DNA from: Spirogloea muscicola
Lineage: Eukaryota; Streptophyta; Zygnematophyceae; Spirogloeales; Spirogloeaceae
Length of the DNA: 64,000 nt
Assembly (NCBI GenBank): GCA_009602725.1
Contig: WELB01000098.1
Span: forward strand, 406,821 to 470,820
Direction: 5' to 3'
Part shown: piece by piece, positions 10,697 to 23,900 of the stretch
Layout: each line of letters starts with the position of its first letter
Numbering within the stretch: the first letter of the stretch is position 1
Notes under the pieces: model-generated
What the model saw: only the letters and a program-made list of their open reading frames with translations
The model's database searches: none
What the model was told of the DNA's origin: nothing
Position numbers and translations under genes: made by a program

Positions 10697-11440
10697 CCNA
10701 GCGGCGGCGGCGACGGCGGCGGCGGCCACGGCGGCAGCGGCGGCAGCGGCGGGAACAGCGGCGCCGCCACCGCCTGCGGCTGCGCCTCAAACGAGGTCCG
10801 GCCCCGCCACGCACAAGCCTGGCCTTGTGTTCAGCGCGCCTCATTGGCCGCAGTGGGGCCGCCGTGCTGGGGTTTATACGAGAGCGATTCATGCTCCTCG
10901 GTAGTGAGGTCAAGGGGTTTGGGGAGGCCACCGCAGCATCTGCCGCTGGGGACCTCGTAGGATTGCGACGAGCGGACTAGCTGGCAGTGCTGGCAGTTGG
11001 CGACCATGCCGTCGCAATCCTGGCAATCAGTCTAGTCGCTTCACTCCCCCTAGTCGTGTCATCTTGTGCCGAAGACGCTGTTAGTGTGATACGGAGGCAG
11101 AGGTGTTGCACTAGCTTCTGCTGCGGCTGTTGCTGCTTATTGAGTAACTGGTAGTGGAGAAGGCCCGTACCTTTGGGCAGGGATATGAGGAGACAAAGCT
11201 GTGAATAGAGATGTGGTGGCTTTATCGAGTGGCTTTTGAGTGACATGACTGGCTTATGGCGGATAACTGCCTTCTTGCCATCGCTCGTGAAGTTTTGTCC
11301 TGCGGTTGCAGGCAGGTGCTGGGGACTGCCCACCTATCAGTGTGTTTCCTGTGGTCGTCATCGCTCATCCAGCTCGGCTTGGTAGTTGAGCTTCTCATTG
11401 CTGCTTCCTGCTGCTGTTTGTGCCCTTGCAGGCAGCAGCC
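10421..11440. other. Low-complexity DNA and eS7 upstream region
   Basis: Includes a run of 38 C (10658-10695), an undetermined base at 10699 and GGC-rich DNA to about 10790. No gene is recognised. The last few hundred bases should hold the promoter and 5' UTR of the eS7 gene. Confidence 0.45.
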
Positions 11441-12862
11441 ATGTTCACGGCACGCAGGAAGATCCAGAAAGAAAAGGGCCAGGAGCCAGACGAGTTTGAG
11501 GAGACAGTTGCTCAGGTATGGCAATGTATTTCAATGCAATGTGGGAGTTGCCTTTGCATCGCAGACCATTTGAGAAGAGGGTTCCTGAGTAATGTGGCGG
11601 CGGTCAGTTGTGGGTATGATGAGAAACTGTCGCCCCAGTCCTACATGCGTGCTTGCACGCTCTGAGGATTGACGATAGCACGTCAGTCTGACCCAGCATT
11701 GACCTGAATGTCTTATTCTCCATCTTCTTGTTGCTGTACATGACTTTGTCGGACTAGCCAAGGAATGCAGCATCTAGTGAATTGTGCAGTAGTGTCTAGT
11801 CGTCTCTGCATGGCCTCCAGTCTCATTCGCGGAGCCTTGGGCTTGGGGTCTACAGGCTCTCTTCGACTTGGAGGCCACAAATCAGGAGCTCAAGAGCGAT
11901 CTCAAAGACCTCTACATCAACTCCGCGAAGTAAGTCTGACCTTGATGCAGAAACCTGTATATTTCTGAGCTCTCCTCTTCATTGGACCAGCTGCCTATTA
12001 TGGTGTGCTTGTGCATTGAGCTCAATCAATATGTATGTGTTGACATAGTAAAGAACTGCCAGCCCTTTGCAGTACGTAGCTATCCAATCATTGGCTGCAG
12101 TGCTGACCAGCAATTGGTCGCCATTGCAGGGAGATCGATGTATCCAGCAGCCGGAAAGCTATCATTGTCCAGGTACCCTTCCGGTTGCGGAAGGCATTCC
12201 AGAAAATCCATGCCCGGTTGATTCGCGAGCTCGAGAAGAAGTTCAGCGGCAAGGTGGGCATCTTCATACTGTATACATGCTTGACAAGTTTAGTTTCTGC
12301 TGCTTTGATCATGATTGGTGCTGCTTTCGAGCACATGTGCTGACAGCGCCATGGATACTCTCATCTGAGCAGGATGTTGTCCTGGTCACCACAAGACGTA
12401 TCCTCAAGCCACCCAAGAAGGGTTCTGCTGCCCAGAGGCCTCGCTCACGCACCTTGACCTCTGTCCACGAGGCCATACTGGAAGACCTTGTCTTTCCAAC
12501 GGAGATTGTTGGAAAGAGGTGGCGATTCCGTCTGGATGGATCACGCATCATGCGGGTATGTGATGTGATCGTTTACAGTGTCATGGGAAAGCACCCATAA
12601 TCATTGCTGAAAGCAGCTGCTTCGGCTGGGATCTCGGCAGGGGCTAGTTAGGTTGCTAGCTTGAGGCCTGGCAAAAGCCGAGGCTATGCTGCCAGCTCCT
12701 CATCCAGAACAATGCATGCGTGCATGCCTTGAGCAGGTGTATCTGGACCCAAAAGAGCGGAATAGCACCGAGTACAAGTTAGAGACGTTTGGGGGTGTCT
12801 ACAAGAAGCTCACGGGCAAGGAAGTGACTTTCGAGTTCCCTGTTGCTGAAGCCACCGCGTAG
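11441..12862 (+). CDS. RPS7: Small ribosomal subunit protein eS7
   Basis: Component of the cytosolic 40S ribosomal subunit. Five exons, 11441-11515, 11856-11929, 12130-12253, 12373-12555 and 12737-12862, all bounded by GT and AG, join in phase to 193 residues plus a TAG; the family is normally about 190. The start [20 protein letters not shown] is typical. Further conserved blocks are [77 protein letters not shown] and [18 protein letters not shown]. Each intron is 120-340 nt. The coding sequence looks intact and functional. It lies on the same strand as SMG7 downstream. Confidence 0.98.
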
Positions 12863-13231
12863 AGCGCTAGCATGCGAATAGGTTTTCATCTGCAGCGCAA
12901 AGTTGCTAACAATGAGCATAAGCAAGCTGCAGTGCCATGATTGATATTCATTCGTCCAAGTCTCAAGGGTACTTTTATCATCAGCTCGTTGACCTTTGGC
13001 GCCTCTCTTTGGGCTTCTCACTATCAGCGTGCCTCAGTACTGGTGGTCTGGTCACCTAAAGCTGGCTCCAATAGCAGGACAGGAGACTCCAGGCTTTGCA
13101 CCAGCCTGCTCGAGTGCTTTGCTTTGGGCGCGCATGTTACCGTTCAGTGTCTTGTGCAGATGACAGCAAGCACAAAGCTTCATGCATTATTGTATGTGCC
13201 ATCGCCTTACTTTGTGAGAGCTCTTTGTGAG

Positions 13232-13279
13232 AGCACTTCCTTCCATTCCTTTTTCTGAAAAGGAATGGAAGGAAGTGCT
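13232..13279. repeat. Perfect 22-bp inverted repeat with 4-nt loop
   Basis: AGCACTTCCTTCCATTCCTTTT at 13232-13253 is followed, after TCTG, by its exact complement at 13258-13279. It lies about 370 nt downstream of the eS7 stop, at the edge of a repeat island. Confidence 0.9.
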
Positions 13280-13399
13280 TCCTCCTCCATCGCCCGGCAC
13301 TGCATGTCGATGCCCGCCGACGTAGTCGGGCGGGTAGCTTGGGGCATTCTAGCGTCCCGCAAGCCATCGTTGCATGCTATAGAATGCGGCTATCATTGA

Positions 13400-13645
13400 G
13401 TCTACGGCGCTCCCAGGCACTCGCGATACACCAGCGTGCTGGTCGTGCATTAGCCCAGGCTAATGGCTTCCGTGGTGGTGGGTTGGCGCCTCAGTATAGC
13501 TTGTCAGATATGCATTTGCTCAGTCGGGGATATTAGTGTCCCCCTTAGCCAGCTCATTACCCAGTTAACAGGACATTTGTAAGGCTAGAATTGGTCTCCC
13601 TTTCAATTTCATGCGCACCGCGCGCCTTCTCTCTTCCGGAAAAGG
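13400..13645 (+). repeat. Dispersed repeat, boxes B and A
   Basis: From about 13520 to 13640 this is nearly collinear with 26572-26690: both have CGGGGATAT, GTGTCCCCCTTAGC, AACAGGACATTTGTAAGGCT, then CTCCCTTTCAAT and ATGCGCACCGCGC. The preceding box, CGTGCTGGTCGTGCATTAGC, is a relative of those at 26523, 41571 and 53758. Confidence 0.75.
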
Positions 13646-13871
13646 GCGATGGTTGTTGAAGGCCAGCGGAAGCAGCTCATCGGAAGGGGCCAGGGCTGCA
13701 AGACCCTAAACCCAGAAAGACCTAACAAGCCGTGTATTGCGGACTGGAGCCTTGCGGATATCAGCGAGCCGGCACGCCGTTAAGGGCGCCACGTCTCCCG
13801 TTAGGTAGCCCTGGCGTCCACGCCGTTTAGTCAGCGGCCCCAGACCCACGCCACTGGTTGCCGTGAATCCC

Positions 13872-13904
<33 letters not shown>

Positions 13905-13913
13905 AGGTGACCC

Positions 13914-13953
<40 letters not shown>

Positions 13954-14253
13954 TGTGTCTGCCGCCATCGCTCCGCAGTCCGGTCAGCCGCCGCCGCGCT
14001 CGGCACGGCCTGCTCTTGCTCCGCATGAGTGCTCGGCTCTGTGCTGAGCGCGGCGGACGGGCACCTGCTTTCCTGGGGGAGCCGCCAAGTCGGGTCTGGT
14101 CAGACGTTGCTTAAGGCCCGGCTCAGAGCTCTTATGGCAGTCGCGCCGTGAGCAGGCGACGGCGTCGGCCAGGCAGGTCGGCTGCGCTGCTGACAGGGAG
14201 TTCGTGGTGCCATGCCAGGAATGACCTGCGCCTGACCTCGCGACTGATGGACG
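13646..14253. other. GCC-rich region upstream of SMG7
   Basis: Probable promoter and 5' UTR of SMG7. Holds GCC trinucleotide runs at about 13867-13902 and 13915-13952. No separate gene recognised. Confidence 0.5.
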
Positions 14254-17200
14254 ATGAGCAAGGCCGGGGATCTCAACGGCGGCCCCGCGCCCGCCGGGGC
14301 GCAGTACAAGCAGGTCGGCCGCTGCTCGCTTGTGCCTTCGCATCCCCTCAGAGAGTCTGTGATTCCCTTGGAGCAACTCCCTTTCCTGCAGCCAGCTGCT
14401 CTGCAGCATAGCGCCCTGTTGAGGCTATTCAGGTCTTATTCACTAGATTCGTGTTACTACTTAAGACATAGGTCGGCTTTCTTGTATGTTCGTAGTTATC
14501 ATGAAGTGCAGGATGTCATCACTTTGCTAGCGCACTGGCATGAGTTTCATCAGATGTTGCGCAGATGCTGGAATACGAGAAGCACCTGCGCAACCTTCTC
14601 CAGACCAAGGGCCCGTCAGACCCGAACGTCCGGACGCTGCGCAGCCTGATTCGGGAGAGCTATGAGGCTGTCATACTGGGGGATGCCGGGGCAGCAAAGC
14701 TCCACGATGTGGAGCAGGCGCTCTGGCGCCTCCATTATAAGCAGATTGAGGAGTTCCGGGGGAGGATCCGTAAGCTCACTGCTGCGTCCTCCGGCGAGGG
14801 CGCCCCGTCTCAGCAGGCCACTGCAGCCAAGGCCGTCCTGGCTGGCCAGCGAGACCCCCTGCAGAAGACTGTCGCCCTTTACCGCAGCTTCCTGGCAGAG
14901 ACGTCTGGTTTCTACCATGAGTTGATCAACAAGCTTAAGGCCAGACACAACCTGGGCCCCGACGAGCCCTTTCCCCCGCTGGCCAACGATCTTGAAGCAG
15001 GAGCGGCGGTGCTCAAACCCGGCGAGGATAGTGGCAGCATCCTGCAATGTCGGCTGTCCTGCCACAGGTGCCTCATTTACCTCGGGGATCTTGCGCGGTA
15101 CAAGGAACTCCAGAGCGACAAGGACGTCACTGCACGAAAATGGTCAACGGCCGCAGGGTACTACTTGCAGGCGTCGCATCTGTGGCCAGCAGGCGGGAAC
15201 CCGCACAATCAGGTACAAGGCATTCGAAGCTGACATTATCGAACTGTCTGGACTATTCACCTCTTTGTGCCTTCAGAACATGTTATTGCAGGAGCCCTGA
15301 AAAGCGTATTGCTTATATGGAACATATGATTCAGAAGGCCTTCTGTTTGCAGCAAATTGTTGGTCAAGTCTGGGGAGCATTATTATGTTGTACATATGCT
15401 TATTGTTCTACTTTTGCTTATTGAAATACCAGTGGCCCCTGTTTGATTGAAAACTGTATCCTCCTGACAGCTTGCAGTGCTAGCCACATATGTGAATGAT
15501 GAGCTTCTTGCCGTATACCGCTACTATCGGAGCCTGGCTGTTGATACACCGTTTCTTACTGCTCGGGAGAATCTTGTTTTACTCTTTGAGAAGGTAAGTT
15601 GCCCCCCCTAGTGGAGTTTGAAGCTGCTGAATGGCTGCTTGTAATATTGACGTGATGCTTGATATGACTGGGTGGGTAAGGTGCTGCCTGTCATATTTCA
15701 GGAGGAGCTTGAGGCTGGCTCATCGTTGTTGCTGGTGCAGAATCGCATTCGCTATGCCCAGCTGAGGCAAGCAGGGGATGTGCAGCCGGCAGTACGGGCA
15801 AGAATGGAACACCCGCCAAGCCATCAATCTCCGCAGGACACGCTAGTGCCTCTTGCCAATGGAGCTCTCAAGCTTGCCTTACGCAGTTCATCTCAGACCA
15901 GCGGGAAAGTGGCGCAACTCTCCCCGTCGGAAGCTGTGGAGCTTGGAGAAGCCTTCAAGATCTGCGCTGTGCGACTCAATGGTATCATCTTCAGCAAGAT
16001 TGGGTGAGTGGCAAGGGTTGTCTATCAGCATCTGTGGATATATATTGCATGCGAGTCGTGCACTACCCTCTCTTATTGGGAGTACACGTCTTTTTACAAT
16101 ATTGTTGGCTGGCGCCTTGTTATTCCAAGACAATGTCATGGTCACGCCTGAGCGCTGACATGTTCACTTTGCTGCTTGTAGGCTTGAGACATTCCCAGAT
16201 GCCATGGAAAGCATGCTGCAAGACCTGGATCAGCTACTGTTGTTGCAAGCTCCAGCATTAGAAGCGGCACTGTTTCCTGACATACACGGAGGGGTTGGCA
16301 CTGGACTTGCAGCTGGTCTGCTTCAGGTGAGACATATTGTCCAGTGTTACAGTCACCTGTTGTGGGCGCAGGTGAGCTCACTTGTAGGTGAGCTGTTGAC
16401 AACTGCTGGTTTTCTGATTTGTATACTTCGCATCTTTGACTGACGCAGTTGGTGGCTGTCAACATATTCACGGTTCATAACATTGACTGGACACCAGAGG
16501 GCCAGCAGCCAAGCTATGCAGAAGTCTTGCACAAGTCTGCTCTTGTACAGGTACTCTATTTTTGCATTCACTGCAGTGCCAAGATTGCCTGTTGGTGATT
16601 GCCATATTCCACATCAAGCATGGCTGGTTTGGTAAATGGTTGGCATTACGCTCTCCGTGCAGTTCTTGTCATCGGTGAATATAAGATTAGAGCAGTATTA
16701 AGTTGTACCTCAAGAAAGCTTAGCAGTCCGACAATGGGAAGCAACTGCTTTTCCTTGTTAGCGTAGCCACAATTATGGATGACATAAATCATTGTGCTGC
16801 ATTGATTATCAGCATGCGCTGGGAGCAGCCTACCTATTTTCAGGCCACCTTCTGCAAGGATGTGGGACGGCCAGCATTGAAGCATCAAGCCCCTTCCTTC
16901 CCGCCATCCTCACCTTCTTGGAGTGGCTTGCTTCTTGCCCGAGTATGTTGCAAGTCACCAAAGTGGAGGAGGCCAGCTCTTTGTTCTGGCAGCATTGTTT
17001 TCCCCTGCTGAACAGGCTGATGGAAGTGCAAAATGGGCGCACGAAAACAGTTGCAAGACTGGACTTACAGCCGCTTGAGTTGCCAACTGATGGCTTCGCT
17101 GGGCTGGGCACCTTCAATGACGGGGAGGACGTTGAGCAGGGAGGTGTGGCACTGTGGGAGGACTATGAGCTGAGGGGGTTCACACCGCTGAAGCCAGCAC

Positions 17201-19234
17201 ACCTAGGGCTGGACTACAGCAAGCCGGCCCCAAAAGCTGGCCCCGGCAGCAAGCACCATATGCGCACCCGCGTTGAGCGCATGCTGGCTGCTGGAAAGGT
17301 CATCTCTGCTGCGCTGGACAGGAGCGGACTGCCTGGCCTGCGTTACTACGAGGATGTGCAGAAGTTTAGCCTCCACAACGATACAGCTCATGGTGTTGAG
17401 TTGGCAGCATGTGTAGAGCCTGATAAGGTTGTGCTTTCCGAAGCAAATGCCGAGAAGCCGTTGCCCAATGGGCATCTGGACAGTGAAAGTGCAGCTCCTC
17501 CTGCAGCTCAGAGCAACATGGAGCACCAGGAGGAGGAGGAGTGGGCCAGCCTTAAGGAGGAGCAGGAGAAGAGTGACAATGGAGGCTCACTTATTGATCC
17601 CGAGCTGGCAGCGGTTGCGCCAGCACCAACTCTGCCGGCGCTGCTTGATGATGAAGACCAAGAGGAGGTGATCCTGTTCCGACCGACAGGCATCGCTTAC
17701 CAGCCGGCAGGCACGCAGAAGGCCTCCACTCCCAGCTGGGTGACGGGAATGTATGCCAATGGCTCTGTGGAGACCCCTTCATCCAACGAGGCAACAAATG
17801 CACCTCCAGCAACTGTGCATACTGCCACACACAAGCAAGGAGCACAGGATGTGAAGAAGATTCCGCCAGCTTTGCTATTTCCAGAAGTGCACGGCCAGGG
17901 CTCACTGTTTCCCGGCTTTGGACTGGTGTCTGGTGACAGTCTAGCGGGGGAGAAGCCAGCCGGCCATAATGTGGACTCGCCCCGCCTCGATAACTGGCTT
18001 CATCAAGCTGGCTTGGAAAGAAGCAGCCAGCTCCCTGCACAGCCAGACAAGGGTGCCACTAACGAGCCTGGGCATTGGCAGAACCAGGTCGCGATTGGCT
18101 CAGAGCAGGCATTGGAGCCGACCTTCGGAGGGGCAGCCTCACAAGCGAATAAACATCTGGGTTTAGCAGGAGGCGGTGATGCTTTGGCACCGGCCAAGTC
18201 TCATCTGGACGAGTCAGGTAAGCCTGGATCACGTGGGCGGCATTGGAACTCGCTGTTCTCAATGGATTGTTATCTTGTGGTTCATTGGAAAGTTCAACTT
18301 GCGACGCGGTTGTCACTCAAGAAGCAAGATCTTATCACAACTTGGACATCCCACTTGCGACGCAGTCATCAATCAAGAAGCAAAATACTATCACAATACT
18401 TGCTCGCTTGCCATTGCATTAAATGTTAGAGCAGGGAAGTCATTGCCTATTCCTATTATGCCCTGAATCCAAGTCTTTATATGGCCGGTTGGAAATGGAG
18501 GAACAGGCTGGAGCAACTTTGGCATGGAGCATGGGCAGCAGCCATCCCAGCTTTTCTCTGGCATCGCAGGCATCATCGGACAGAAGCGGCCTGGCTCAGC
18601 TGGAGGTCCTGCAGGGCTTGCCCCCAGCCCGCAGCCCCGCGGCCAGGGACCTGCTAGCCACAGGCCGCCTCCATTCTCGTCTGCTCCTGCCCCTCTTATC
18701 TTGCAGGACTCGCTCTTTGCAGCGCCCTGGCAAGGCAGCTCCACAATGGATCTGGTGCCGCCATCCCATATGTTCGAGGTGCCGAGCAAGCCTAATGTGG
18801 ACCCCAGGCCGAGCTGGGCGCCACCAATCTTTGCAGCCCAGAGCAGCACAATGATGGGCCTGAACGAGGCGCCGGGGATGCCGGCACCAAATGGCGCTCT
18901 TGCGCAGGATTACAGCTGGCTCGACCAGCACACCCATGTGCGGCCCCAGGACAGAGCAGGCTGGAACACCTCAGCGTCAAGGAAGCTACCGTTCCCTGGC
19001 CTCGAGGGCTTGGAGAAGCTTCTGCAGCAGCAGAAGGAGGACTTTGAGAAGCAGCAGGCATACTTTCGGCACCTGCAGGAGCAGGAGACTATGCAGCATC
19101 AGCCGCAGCAACAGCAGCAGCAACATCATTGGTCGCAGGCATTGCTGACGCCTCCTCAGCACTATCAGGGCAACAGAGCTCCGTATGAAGGGAGCCACGA
19201 CATGTGGAACGCGACAAAGCCATTCATTTCTTGA
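14254..19234 (+). CDS. SMG7: SMG7/EST1-like nonsense-mediated decay factor
   Basis: Adaptor that binds phosphorylated UPF1 and recruits decay enzymes; the plant protein also acts in meiosis. Eight exons (14254-14313, 14565-15212, 15471-15593, 15702-16003, 16182-16326, 16449-16550, 16813-18217, 18507-19234) join in phase to 1170 residues plus TGA. The N-terminal 14-3-3-like and helical-hairpin region shows CLIYLGDLARYKE, AAGYYLQASHLWPAGGNPHN, then QLAVLATYVNDELLAVYRYY and RSLAVDTPF, all SMG7 hallmarks. The second block has LWEDYELRGFTPLKPAHLGL and RVERMLAAGKVIS. The remaining C-terminal half is acidic, then Pro/Gln-rich and probably disordered, with a Q/H-rich run near residues 1115-1135 (about 19100-19125). 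Intron 7 contains a tandem duplication. Exon 1 encodes only 20 residues, so the start is slightly less certain than the rest. Confidence 0.95.
18298..18404. repeat. Tandem duplication in SMG7 intron 7
   Basis: Two units of about 50 bp, each beginning ACTTGCGACGC and containing TCAAGAAGCAA-like sequence and TATCACAA, follow one another with an 8-nt spacer. Both lie within the intron between 18217 and 18507. Confidence 0.75.
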
Positions 19235-20937
19235 GCGGGTATGTGGAATGTTTTTCCCCTTCCATCAATGAGCTGCAACAAGCAGTACTAACAAGTTCTT
19301 ACCTGACCTTGTTCTAGTGTGTGTGTGCAATTGTGCCTCAGATGGTGATGTGAGCAAGTTTCAAGACTGGCAATGGTGCTCTCACCCTCGCCTCATCAAG
19401 CATCTATTACCATCTGATCCGCTTGGAGGCCGTCGTCCCACCAAGAATTGTGGTGGGTGCATCTTATCTCGTTATTGTGCTCACTTTGTCTGACTCGACC
19501 TTTAGGCATTTCGTGGAGTTGCCTTTATGGAGACTAATACTTGTGCTGGAGTGAGCTTGCAGAGACATGCGGATCAAAGCACAGGAATTTTCTCTCAAAG
19601 ACCGTTTTGTAAGCGTCACATTGGATCTACAGGAATGTAGAAGCCCCGAGGACCAAGTGGAGGATGATTCATGACAGCAGGGCAAGCTATAAAGTGGAGT
19701 TGAGGTGACCACATCGAGGAGACATGGCCTTCGGGTATTTGTAGGCTGGACATTTTACCTATTGGTCAGCTGGTTGCAATTGGCCAGACGTTCCTGCAGG
19801 CTGTTGCAACGAGAGGATCGTAGGTTATTTGATGTGGAGCAGCTGTATTTTGCACGTAGAAGATGAACATTCCCCTGCATTGCAACTCAGCTTGACTTAC
19901 AACCAGCTGGGGAGCACAGGCTAGCAGGGAGAGGTGCCTGTGCTTGCACTAGCTGCGAGGTCGAAGGTTGTCTCTGCAGCGAGCCGGATCACAGTCATAC
20001 CGCAATGCTGTGCCTGCCCTGCCCGACTTTGTGGCCTGTTGCTTCCATGCATTGGAATATACCTTTATTGACTGGGACAATGCCTTCTCGTAGAACCACC
20101 TACTTGCACTCGTTAGCTGACTCTACAGCACTGCAGGCCCGTCTCATCCAAACCTGGACCTCTTGAAGGCATTCGAGGACAATCAACATCCTGTGACCTG
20201 GTGGGGAAGATTGAAACACTTAGCTTCAGACCGCCCCAAAATCGGCCATGCTACAAGCACACTTATCAATCAAGTAAAAAGGTATTAAGCATCGTCAAGG
20301 CTCACTACGTGCACCTGGCAAGATGCAGTTACCTGAAAGACAACAGGGTCTATGAAGTGTATTGAGGCAAGGCATGTGCGGTCTTTATGTGGTAAAATCC
20401 GCAATTTAGTGACATGCTGTACCGAAATCTGCGGGGTATTGTGGTACTTGCTGAAGTCTACGAGTAGAGAATTCAGGGCAAGTCACTTTGCTGCGAGCAA
20501 GGACCCACGTCCAGCAGCAATGCTGGACCACACAACACTGCCGTATTGACACACTAAACGAGTTTATCGAGTGCATGAAGAAAATGGGGCCTGAAGAATA
20601 AGGCCACGGATTGCTGCAACAAGCATGCTCTAGGGGCAGAGCAATGGCTGAGAATTGTGGAGAAGTGGAAGGGCATGGGCAATGACACATGCTGCCGTGT
20701 TAAGAACGTGTTGTCCAGTCGGGCGACATGATTGACAGCGACCACCAACTCTTTCAGATCCTGCTGTAGCCTGACAGCCATGAGATACGCTGCTATAGAG
20801 GGCTTCTGGAGTATGAAGATGAGCAGGTAATTGGCAGAATTCCCAGAAAGGAGACTGGAAAGTAAGAGCCAGTCGGAACGAGCACCAGCAGCGCCAAATT
20901 GATGTGAGAGGAGGCAACGTCAAGGTGGTAGAAGCTC
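19235..20937. other. Convergent intergenic region, no gene recognised
   Basis: Between the ends of SMG7 (plus) and the invertase gene (minus). It should contain both 3' UTRs. At 1.7 kb it is longer than two ordinary UTRs need, but no frame on either strand resembles a known protein. Confidence 0.45.
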
Positions 20938-23900
20938 CTAGAAGACCCACGAGTTGGATCTGGTGAGAGCTGGCCGGAGCTGCTTCTTCTCCTCCTCGAT
21001 CGAGATCATTGTCAGCTGGGAGGGGTCCTCCAGCAGCATCTTTGCCACCAGGTAGCCTGCGACGGACCACGTCTGATGCCGCCGGGCCTGCTTCCCGACA
21101 TACCTCCCCAGCTTCCCGTCGTAATACTCAGGCCACCCGTCCTTGGAGAGCCTCTTCTCTGCCAGCTCGATGCACCTCTTGGCGATATGCGGACGCCCCA
21201 CCTTAACGCTCGCTGCCGTCACCATCCAAAGCAATACTGCGACAGAGGACCGCGGCCGCCCAGCTCTCAGCAACTTGCACATGTAGCCGCAAGGCTCACA
21301 GCTCATTCATACTTCTACAGAGTCAGAAGGTGTCAGGCCACACTTCTAATCTGACAGCACAGTAGCTGCACCTAGAGTATGTTGTTGAGGCGATCAAGTT
21401 TCCAACTCCGCTGCTCCATGTGAATATTGTGCACAAGCCTACGGTTGTGACTAAGAGGATGGCCGCAACATGTACCTGGCCATGAGCCGCCGTTGTGGTA
21501 GCTCCATCGTGTATTCTTGGGATCGCAGCCGGTCACTATCCTCCACTCGTGGGCCTCCAGCGCCGGGTAAGCAACCTTAATAGGCATTTCCCCAACAATC
21601 TCGTCCCATCTTTCTTCGATCAAATCCATGATGGCATCGGCCTGGTCCGCTGTTGCCAGCGAGCTCAGTACTGCCATGCAGTTGCCAATCGCAAACCATC
21701 TGGGCACAAAGCAAGAATTGGATTTTTTGAAAGTGGTTAATGATGGCACCAACAACGCCAAGGTCAGGTGATCGCAGTCAAAGCACCATCTCAGCCGCCA
21801 TAGTCCAGCGAGCTGTATGCTGGTAACACACCTGAAATCAACTCTGGCAGGGCTGACATTGCCAACGAAGTAGCCGCCCCGCATGGGCATCCAATCAAAC
21901 ACCCAATCCGGAATCGAATCCGGAATAACGTTAAATTTGTTGACTGCGGTGTGGGAGTACTCCTCCGTCTTATATCTATAAATACTATTAAGTTGCTCGT
22001 GGTCAAGCCTGTTGCGCCACGACACTAGGATGTCAGAAGAGACTGCTGCAGAGGATGTGACAAAGAGAAAGGTGTCGCACACAGGAGCCGCAGCTTGTTT
22101 GATCAATTTTCTCAGTCACAATTTTAGTTCATACAGTTTCTACATCTCAAAGACACATCCAAGGAAAGCACAAAAGAAAGCAGCAGCAATCTGGTACCAG
22201 AAGTACGTCCGCATGTGGAAAGAGAGGGCAAAGATGCGCTTGTCAATACGCTCCAGGAGCTCCTTGCCTCCTCGGTCAGGCTTGAGCATGATCCGAGCGC
22301 ATCTAAGGGCCATGTAGAATAACGACTGAATCTCAATTGGATAACCGTAGATTCCCTGCCCAGGCACAAGCATGGGAAGCAAGCTGTCAGGGTGCTAGGC
22401 GATTCTGATTGTTGGTCACTGAGCAACAATGAATCTCAAAATGCCCAACAGCAGGAGGTGCATGGCAGCAAGCATACGCCAGAAGCAGCAAGCAATTCCC
22501 ATTTTCCCGTTCTCCTTGTTACTTGCCCAGTGAGACGAGCAACAACATGTCAGACTTACCATGCGGCGATCAATCATGCAGCAACCATCAGCACACAACA
22601 GAGTAGGGAACGTGTCAAAGCCATCCGCCAAGCACAGCTGCAGAATCAGCTTCATGCCGCGCTGGCATTCGGGCAGCTCTGCAAGAGCTTGATCACCTGG
22701 TGGACCAAAGCACAAGCAAAATCTTGTATTAGTGTGTTGCTAAGTTGGGAGTGGACGCAACTCACGACCCACTAATGGCAAGCTCGACATTTCAAATAGG
22801 ACATGCAGCAGCACATTACACAAGCTGCCCAAAAACAGCGTTGACCTACGAGTAGCACAACCCTCAACGAGCGGCTCAAGAAATGGTCGGATTGAGCAAA
22901 TTGATGCACATGAGGAAGGCCGTCTCCTCCAAGACATGATGCACACATGAGCAACAATACAAGCATGAGCTGGACTTAAGGAAATGCAGCACAGCTCAGG
23001 CATCAGGGGGTTCAGCACCTGTGGACTTTACGTAGGATCTGAGGAGGATGATCCACCAGAAGCCGGAGTCCACAGGGGCAACCCGACCGATGGCACTCTC
23101 TCCAAAATCAGCGATCATCGTGTCTGTGTTGCGCACTGGATCATGCAGCACCTTGAAGCTGGCGGGCATGACGCCCTCGCCCAGCGTGAAGCAGTCCACC
23201 CGCTTCTCCCAGGCTTGCAGCCTGAGGGTCTTGAGCAGGAAATTCTTCACAATCTCTGGCTCTCCATTCATCAAGAAGGCCAGGCCACTAGGAATGAAGT
23301 CCCGCACGAACACCTGGCCAAATTCGATACTCATGATATGAGCATACAGCTATGCACTTCCCAATCCAATGCTTGGACAACCAGGTTGACCCACCAGGTG
23401 TCCACTGAGGCACTGCAGCATTTAGGGGATGTACAGCGAGCTTGCAGCCAGCTAATGTCTGATAAATATTGACAAAGGTGTGTCAACAAGAAGGCAAAGC
23501 CTCAAGATATGACGAGGTGCATGGCCCTCCAAGTGTACATTCCAAATCTTGCAGGGTGCACACTGACCTGGTCATAGTTCAGGAACTCATCTTCCGAGTC
23601 GAGAGCTGCAATAGTCCCAACCGGCTTCCCACGAAAGAACACGAGGGACTTCCGGAGAGCTTCCCAGGCCTCACTGACAAGCGGGTGTGGCACCAAGTGG
23701 CTACCCGACTCGAAGTGGGAGTGGTGTATGTATCCTCGAGGGGTGTTGACGGCCGACGTGGCTGTCGATCGCAACCTGCATGCCAACGACACCAGGTATT
23801 GCAACAAGGACAGATGCTTAGGGCAGAGGCAACCGCCTGTCATACTTGTCAATTCCTGCGTGCAGATTTGTTTCGACATCGGTTAGACTTAAGAAGGAGA

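Noticed and set aside
10375-10770. Minus-strand frame containing WITVIVGRWYDDGNGDKV
   Set aside because: The segment looks protein-like, but I could not place it in a family, and it is flanked by repeat core on one side and a C run on the other. Not called without a search.
13706-14026. Gly/Ala repeat protein on the minus strand
   Set aside because: Produced by a GCC trinucleotide run upstream of SMG7; no conserved residues outside the run.
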